Positions 7,707 to 10,496 of a DNA stretch of 10,496 nucleotides are shown one piece after another. The notes beneath the pieces were generated by a model that ran no database searches, was not told the DNA's origin, and worked only from the letters and a program-made list of their open reading frames with translations. Position 1 is the stretch's first letter. Each line of letters opens with the position of its first letter. Made by a program: the position numbers and the translations under genes. The stretch lies in the NCBI GenBank assembly GCA_002405445.1, contig DHLV01000046.1, forward strand, positions 1 through 10,496. The letters are read 5' to 3'. The DNA is from Flammeovirgaceae bacterium UBA4659 (GTDB lineage: Bacteria; Bacteroidota; Bacteroidia; Cytophagales; Cyclobacteriaceae).

Positions 7707-8909
7707 ATGCAATACCTTTTTCCCAACGATTTCATTTTCGGCACCAGCACCGCAGCCGCACAAATTGAAACTGCCTTTGAGCATGACTGGCAAGGGGTGC
7801 GCGCAAAAGACGGAGCAGTGTTTGAACGCACCACCGACCACGAACTTCGGATGAAAGAAGACGCGGCCATCATTGCAGCGTTGGCACCCCATTATCGCAT
7901 GGGCTTGCAATGGAGCCGATTGCAACGGCATCCGCTGGCTCTACTGGATGAAACTGCCGTGAAGCAGTATGTCGATTTTCTGGAAGACCTTGCCGCGCGA
8001 AATGTAAAAGTGATGATGGTGCTTCACCACTTCACCAACCCGATTTGGTTTGCTAAAATGGGCGGTTGGGAAAAAGACGCAAACCGGGTGTATTGGATAG
8101 ACTTTGCGCAGAAAGTGGTAGACACGTTTGGAAAGTATGTAAGCCATTGGAATACCTTTAACGAACCAAACGTGTACGCCACATTTGGATGGATTACGGG
8201 CGACTTTCCTCCATTTAAAAACAACCCCGTGACAGCCGCGGTGGTGGTAAAAAACATGGGGAAAGCCCACGATGTTGTTTATGATTACATCAAAAAAAAA
8301 TATCCCTATCAGCCGGTAGGCATATCGCTCAATACCGTGGTGTTTCATCCCGAAAATATGCTGGGCTGGTTTCCTGCGCGGCTGGGCGACTGGTGGTTTA
8401 TGGAGTGGGTGCCCAGGCATTTCGAAAAAATGGACTTTTTTGGCATGAGCTATTATGCGAGGTTGCCGCACGACCCGTTACCCATCACCAGCATGGATCA
8501 TCGCAAAAAACTGGAGGCACTCGGAAGGCCTTATGACGACATGTGGGAGTATTACCCAGAAGGGTTGCGTGTGTGCATGGAGCGGTACTGGAAGAAATAC
8601 CAAAAGCCCATCATCATTACCGAAAATGGCGTGGCCGATGAAAGTGATCAATTGCGCCAACGCGCCATCGTTGACTACGCAAAAGTTGTACATCAGGCGC
8701 TGCAAGATGGCATTGATGTGCGCGGCTACTTTTGGTGGAGCACGTGGGACAACTTTGAATGGCATTTGGGCCCCAACAAAAAATTTGGATTGTATGGGTG
8801 CGATTGGGAAACAAAAGAGCGGACCCCCAAGGCGAGTGCCGCAGTCTTTGCACAACTCGCCCACCTGAAGTTTGTGGAAACGGAAACCGAAATTGAGTCG
8901 ATGGTCTAG
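7707..8909 (+). CDS. Glycoside hydrolase family 1 (beta-glucosidase-like), compact form
   Basis: GH1 enzymes are retaining beta-glycosidases with a TIM-barrel fold that cleave beta-glucosides, beta-galactosides and related sugars. Starting at ATG 7707, the protein MQYLFPNDFIFGTSTAAAQIE has 400 residues. The family N-terminus with Q19 and E21 is in place. The acid/base is E153 in NTFNEPN, the nucleophile is E306 in IITENGVAD, H108 lies in LHHFTNP, and the late substrate-binding block is STWDNFEWHLG (345-355). The E153-E306 interval is 153 residues, about 30 less than in common bacterial GH1 enzymes, because the usual loop with the GDYP-type motif is missing. The chain passes straight to RHFEKMDFFGMSYYAR. 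There is no signal peptide, so it is probably cytoplasmic. The substrate cannot be named. ATG 7656 and 7686 are in-frame alternatives but would add non-family residues. Confidence 0.93.
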   Translation: MQYLFPNDFIFGTSTAAAQIETAFEHDWQGVRAKDGAVFERTTDHELRMKEDAAIIAALAPHYRMGLQWSRLQRHPLALLDETAVKQYVDFLEDLAARNVKVMMVLHHFTNPIWFAKMGGWEKDANRVYWIDFAQKVVDTFGKYVSHWNTFNEPNVYATFGWITGDFPPFKNNPVTAAVVVKNMGKAHDVVYDYIKKKYPYQPVGISLNTVVFHPENMLGWFPARLGDWWFMEWVPRHFEKMDFFGMSYYARLPHDPLPITSMDHRKKLEALGRPYDDMWEYYPEGLRVCMERYWKKYQKPIIITENGVADESDQLRQRAIVDYAKVVHQALQDGIDVRGYFWWSTWDNFEWHLGPNKKFGLYGCDWETKERTPKASAAVFAQLAHLKFVETETEIESMV

Positions 8910-9001
8910 CAGATGCCCATTGAAGCGATACCAAAAAAAACGACTCCCCACCGTTCACAAAATCAGCAGCATCAAAAGAGATTTACATGCATCCCGTATC
9001 G
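8910..9001. other. Convergent GH1/hypothetical gene gap without a clear terminator
   Basis: This 92-base gap between convergent stop codons has no GC-rich hairpin followed by a T run in either direction. The only clean inverted repeat is ATCGTT-AGA-AACGAT at 8998-9012. It overlaps the stop codon of the minus-strand gene and has no T tract after it. Confidence 0.4.
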
Positions 9002-9454
9002 TTAGAAACGATAAATGATCGAGGGGCCAATCACTTGGCTGCTGGGAGTTATAATCAGTGTATTGTAACGCTCAATACCTTTATTGATTTTTCGGTAAGC
9101 AACTAACTGGCATCCAAGCGCGGCAACAATGGACCCACCAAAAACCAACCAAAACTCATTTTGGTTTACTAACTGATTTCGGGATAATGAAATCAGGTAC
9201 AACGCTGGAACGATCGTTGTAAGTGCCGACACACTTTGCCAGTTATGAAATGCCTGATAATTCTGCTTTACTTCAGCGTCATCCAAACTCAGCAACGGAA
9301 CTTGAAGGCCATAGGCGCCCCCATGAATCTTTTTGCCATCGTAGTAATAAGTCAAGCCTTGATTGATGATTGGCTTAAGTTCCACAATCTTAAAACGCTG
9401 GCCCACGCTAACACTTGGGATCAGCAAAACGGATATTAGCAGGCATTTATTCAT
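9002..9454 (-). CDS. Hypothetical membrane-associated protein, 150 residues
   Basis: I do not recognise a named family. The N-terminus MNKCLLISVLLIPSVSVG looks like a signal peptide or first membrane helix (1-18). Two hydrophobic segments follow, SALTTIVPALYLISLS (76-91) and FWLVFGGSIVAALGCQLVAY (101-120). They flank a short polar turn (SRNQLVNQNE), so the protein may be anchored by a helical hairpin. Residues 33-45 (GLTYYYDGKKIHG) and the tail after INKGIERYN resemble small uncharacterised Bacteroidota envelope proteins, but that is an impression only. The gene starts 13 bases after the OmpA-like gene stops, on the same strand, so the two are probably one transcription unit and act in the envelope. 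Start ATG 9454 follows a TAnnTTTG box by 4 bases. Confidence 0.75.
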   Translation of the reverse strand: MNKCLLISVLLIPSVSVGQRFKIVELKPIINQGLTYYYDGKKIHGGAYGLQVPLLSLDDAEVKQNYQAFHNWQSVSALTTIVPALYLISLSRNQLVNQNEFWLVFGGSIVAALGCQLVAYRKINKGIERYNTLIITPSSQVIGPSIIYRF

Positions 9455-9458
9455 GCAG

Positions 9459-9466
9459 CAAATGTA
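9459..9466 (-). promoter_or_regulatory. TAnnTTTG box directly before the hypothetical gene
   Basis: On the minus strand TACATTTG is a perfect match to the -7 consensus. It lies 4 bases before the ATG and immediately after the TGA of the OmpA-like gene. No -33 element is seen. If active, it would make a leaderless mRNA. It shares TTTGCTGCATG with the OmpA gene start. Confidence 0.4.
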
Positions 9467-9467
9467 G

Positions 9468-10124
9468 TCAATCTTTCAGCACCCGTATTTCTACCCTTCG
9501 GTTCAAAGCCCTGGCTTCCTCTGTTTTTTCAGTGCTGACGGGTTGCGTTCCACCAAACGCTTTTGTCTTGACCCTATCTTTGGCAACTCCCTTGCCGACA
9601 AGGTACTTTTTCACAGCCTCTACACGGTCTTCAGATAATTTCTGATTTAGGTCCGCCCGGCCGAGATTGTCGGAGTGACCCTCCAGTTGAATGACGATCT
9701 TTTTATTGTCGTTCATCAGAGCTGCAAGTTCATCAAGTTCCTCGTAGGATGCGGGTTCAATGATGGCCTTGCCCTGTGCAAAATTCAGGTGCGTCAACCG
9801 AAAGGTGTTTCCTTCCTGCGTCAACTCAATATTGCGCGTTAGCGCGGTCCGACTTCCGATCTCGCGGGGATCCATGATGATGGAACGTGGAATGAAACCC
9901 TCGGCCTGGGCGGTGATCTGATACTTGGCCGTACCAAAGACCGGGAAGTTGAACACGCTGTCGTAGAATGTGCCGGATATGCTTCCGGTGGGTATACTCT
10001 TGTAGGTAATCCGGGCTTTCACGGCTTTGCCCGTAGCCAGATTGATCACCTTCCCGGAGATGGGAATCTCTTTGACCTGTGCCACAACAGACAACGGTAC
10101 GAAAAACAAAACGAGACGCAGCAT
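9468..10124 (-). CDS. OmpA family protein with carboxypeptidase-regulatory-like N-terminal region
   Basis: OmpA C-terminal domains hold the outer membrane to peptidoglycan by binding diaminopimelate. Starting at ATG 10124, the protein has 218 residues. A signal peptide MLRLVLFFVPLSVVAQ (1-16) is followed by a beta-rich region starting PISGKVINLATGKAVKARI (21-39), similar to carboxypeptidase-regulatory-like or PEGA-like repeats. The OmpA domain is about 108-217. D152 (GHSDNLG) and R167 (LSEDR) correspond to E. coli OmpA D271 and R286, and RALNRRVEIRVLKD closes the domain. There is no beta-barrel, so it is a periplasmic anchor protein rather than a porin, and I see no lipobox cysteine. The frame is open upstream to 10187, but that extension would place a non-signal segment in front and overlap the divergent CHY gene. 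It is followed by a 150-residue envelope protein, probably cotranscribed. Confidence 0.9.
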   Translation of the reverse strand: MLRLVLFFVPLSVVAQVKEIPISGKVINLATGKAVKARITYKSIPTGSISGTFYDSVFNFPVFGTAKYQITAQAEGFIPRSIIMDPREIGSRTALTRNIELTQEGNTFRLTHLNFAQGKAIIEPASYEELDELAALMNDNKKIVIQLEGHSDNLGRADLNQKLSEDRVEAVKKYLVGKGVAKDRVKTKAFGGTQPVSTEKTEEARALNRRVEIRVLKD

Positions 10125-10128
10125 GCAG

Positions 10129-10163
10129 CAAAGATACCACTTTGGTACCTTTACCCAGACAAA
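10129..10163 (-). promoter_or_regulatory. Candidate promoter of the OmpA-like gene
   Basis: On the minus strand TATCTTTG (10129-10136) is a perfect TAnnTTTG element 4 bases before the ATG, and a TTTG (10160-10163) lies 23 bases upstream of it. The spacing is at the long end for Bacteroidota. The predicted transcript would start at or next to the ATG. Confidence 0.5.
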
Positions 10164-10173
10164 ATCAAGTCTG

Positions 10174-10496
10174 ATGACAGCACGCATCGTTGTGCACGGT
10201 AAAGTAATCGATGAGCAGACGCGCTGTGAACACTATCACTCGCCCGCAGACATCATAGCGATTAAGTTTAAATGCTGTGGTGAATTCTACCCGTGTTTCG
10301 AATGCCATGCCGAAACAGCCGGCCATCCGGCACAAACATGGCCGAAGCACGAGTTTGATACACGAGCAATACTATGTGGCGCCTGCAACACCGAGCTTTC
10401 TATTGCGCAGTATTTGAATTCGGGGCATCAATGCCCGGCCTGTCAGGCACCATTCAATCCGCGATGCCAAAATCACTATCACCTGTACTTCCAGAT
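10174..10496 (+). CDS. CHY-type zinc-finger protein (3' end beyond the window)
   Basis: This frame runs open from ATG 10174 to the window edge, giving 107 complete codons. The product is dense in metal ligands: C18 and H20-Y21 (CEHYHSPADIIAIKFKCC), C34-C35, C41, C44-H45, H51, C68, C71, C87, C90, C98, H101 and H103. The order and the phrases CEHYHSP, FYPCFECHAE, ILCGACNTELSI, CPAC and FNPRCQNHYHLYF match the CHY zinc-finger family. Eukaryotic members include Hot13, a zinc-binding factor of the mitochondrial intermembrane space, and a domain of RCHY1-type ubiquitin ligases. Stand-alone bacterial members are short, so the stop is probably only a few codons past the edge. Their function is not established. 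It is divergent from the OmpA-like gene with a 49-base gap. A weak TACCTTTA box lies at 10146-10153. Confidence 0.9.
   Translation, partial: MTARIVVHGKVIDEQTRCEHYHSPADIIAIKFKCCGEFYPCFECHAETAGHPAQTWPKHEFDTRAILCGACNTELSIAQYLNSGHQCPACQAPFNPRCQNHYHLYFQ

Noticed and set aside
7658..7873. N-terminal extension of TrmH by 72 residues
   Set aside because: It is antisense to the GH1 coding region, unlike TrmH proteins, and would remove the clean divergent gap. The ATG at 7657 gives the standard length.
7941..8951. Long minus-strand frames opposite GH1 (7941-8471, 8478-8951)
   Set aside because: They are shadows of the GH1 gene, whose catalytic motifs are intact on the plus strand. Their translations are His/Phe/Pro-rich without family features.
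8998..9012. ATCGTT/AACGAT inverted repeat as a terminator for the convergent genes
   Set aside because: The stem is only 6 bp and AT-rich, overlaps the coding end of the minus-strand gene and has no T run after it.
10125..10187. N-terminal extension of the OmpA-like protein by 21 residues
   Set aside because: It would place a non-signal segment before a good signal peptide and overlap the divergent CHY gene start. The ATG at 10124 also follows a -7 box.
10165..10350. A minus-strand 61-codon frame at the right edge
   Set aside because: It is antisense to the CHY zinc-finger gene, whose dense and correctly spaced Cys/His ligands show which strand is coding.

Overview
This window looks like ordinary chromosomal DNA of a Bacteroidota species, probably from the Cytophagales side. 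The evidence is a large outer-membrane protein with a CarboxypepD_reg-like domain and a DUF5686 region, the absence of clear Shine-Dalgarno sequences before the genes, and repeated copies of the Bacteroidota -7 promoter element TAnnTTTG just upstream of start codons. The order thrS-infC-rpmI-rplT is a widely conserved translation gene cluster. No mobile element, CRISPR array, tRNA, rRNA, phage gene or defence system is visible.

Layout. Positions 1-316 hold no convincing gene, only small hairpins and the terminator of the ribosomal cluster. From about 3660 down to 317, on the minus strand, lie thrS, infC, rpmI and rplT. They encode threonyl-tRNA synthetase, translation initiation factor IF3 and ribosomal proteins L35 and L20. 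Candidate promoters precede thrS and infC, and a strong intrinsic terminator follows rplT. Upstream, still on the minus strand, are a DUF5686 outer-membrane protein (6214-3695), a SanA-like membrane protein (6935-6300) and the tRNA Gm18 2'-O-methyltransferase TrmH (7657-6977). A compact glycoside hydrolase family 1 enzyme (7707-8909, plus strand) diverges from trmH. It converges on a minus-strand pair: an OmpA-type peptidoglycan-binding protein (10124-9468) and a 150-residue membrane-associated protein of unknown function (9454-9002). At the right edge a CHY-type zinc-finger protein (10174 onward, plus strand) diverges from the OmpA gene and runs off the window.

How the genes work together. 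The left third is translation machinery. The middle and right are mainly envelope genes (DUF5686 protein, SanA, OmpA-like protein and its partner) mixed with a tRNA-modifying enzyme, a sugar hydrolase and a zinc-binding protein. I see no single new pathway. The most interesting signals are in expression control. Several genes carry a perfect TAnnTTTG box only 4-8 bases before the ATG, which predicts leaderless or nearly leaderless mRNAs. The trmH/GH1 pair has two identical outward-facing boxes 19 bases apart, and the OmpA gene and its downstream partner share the identical start context TTTGCTGCATG.
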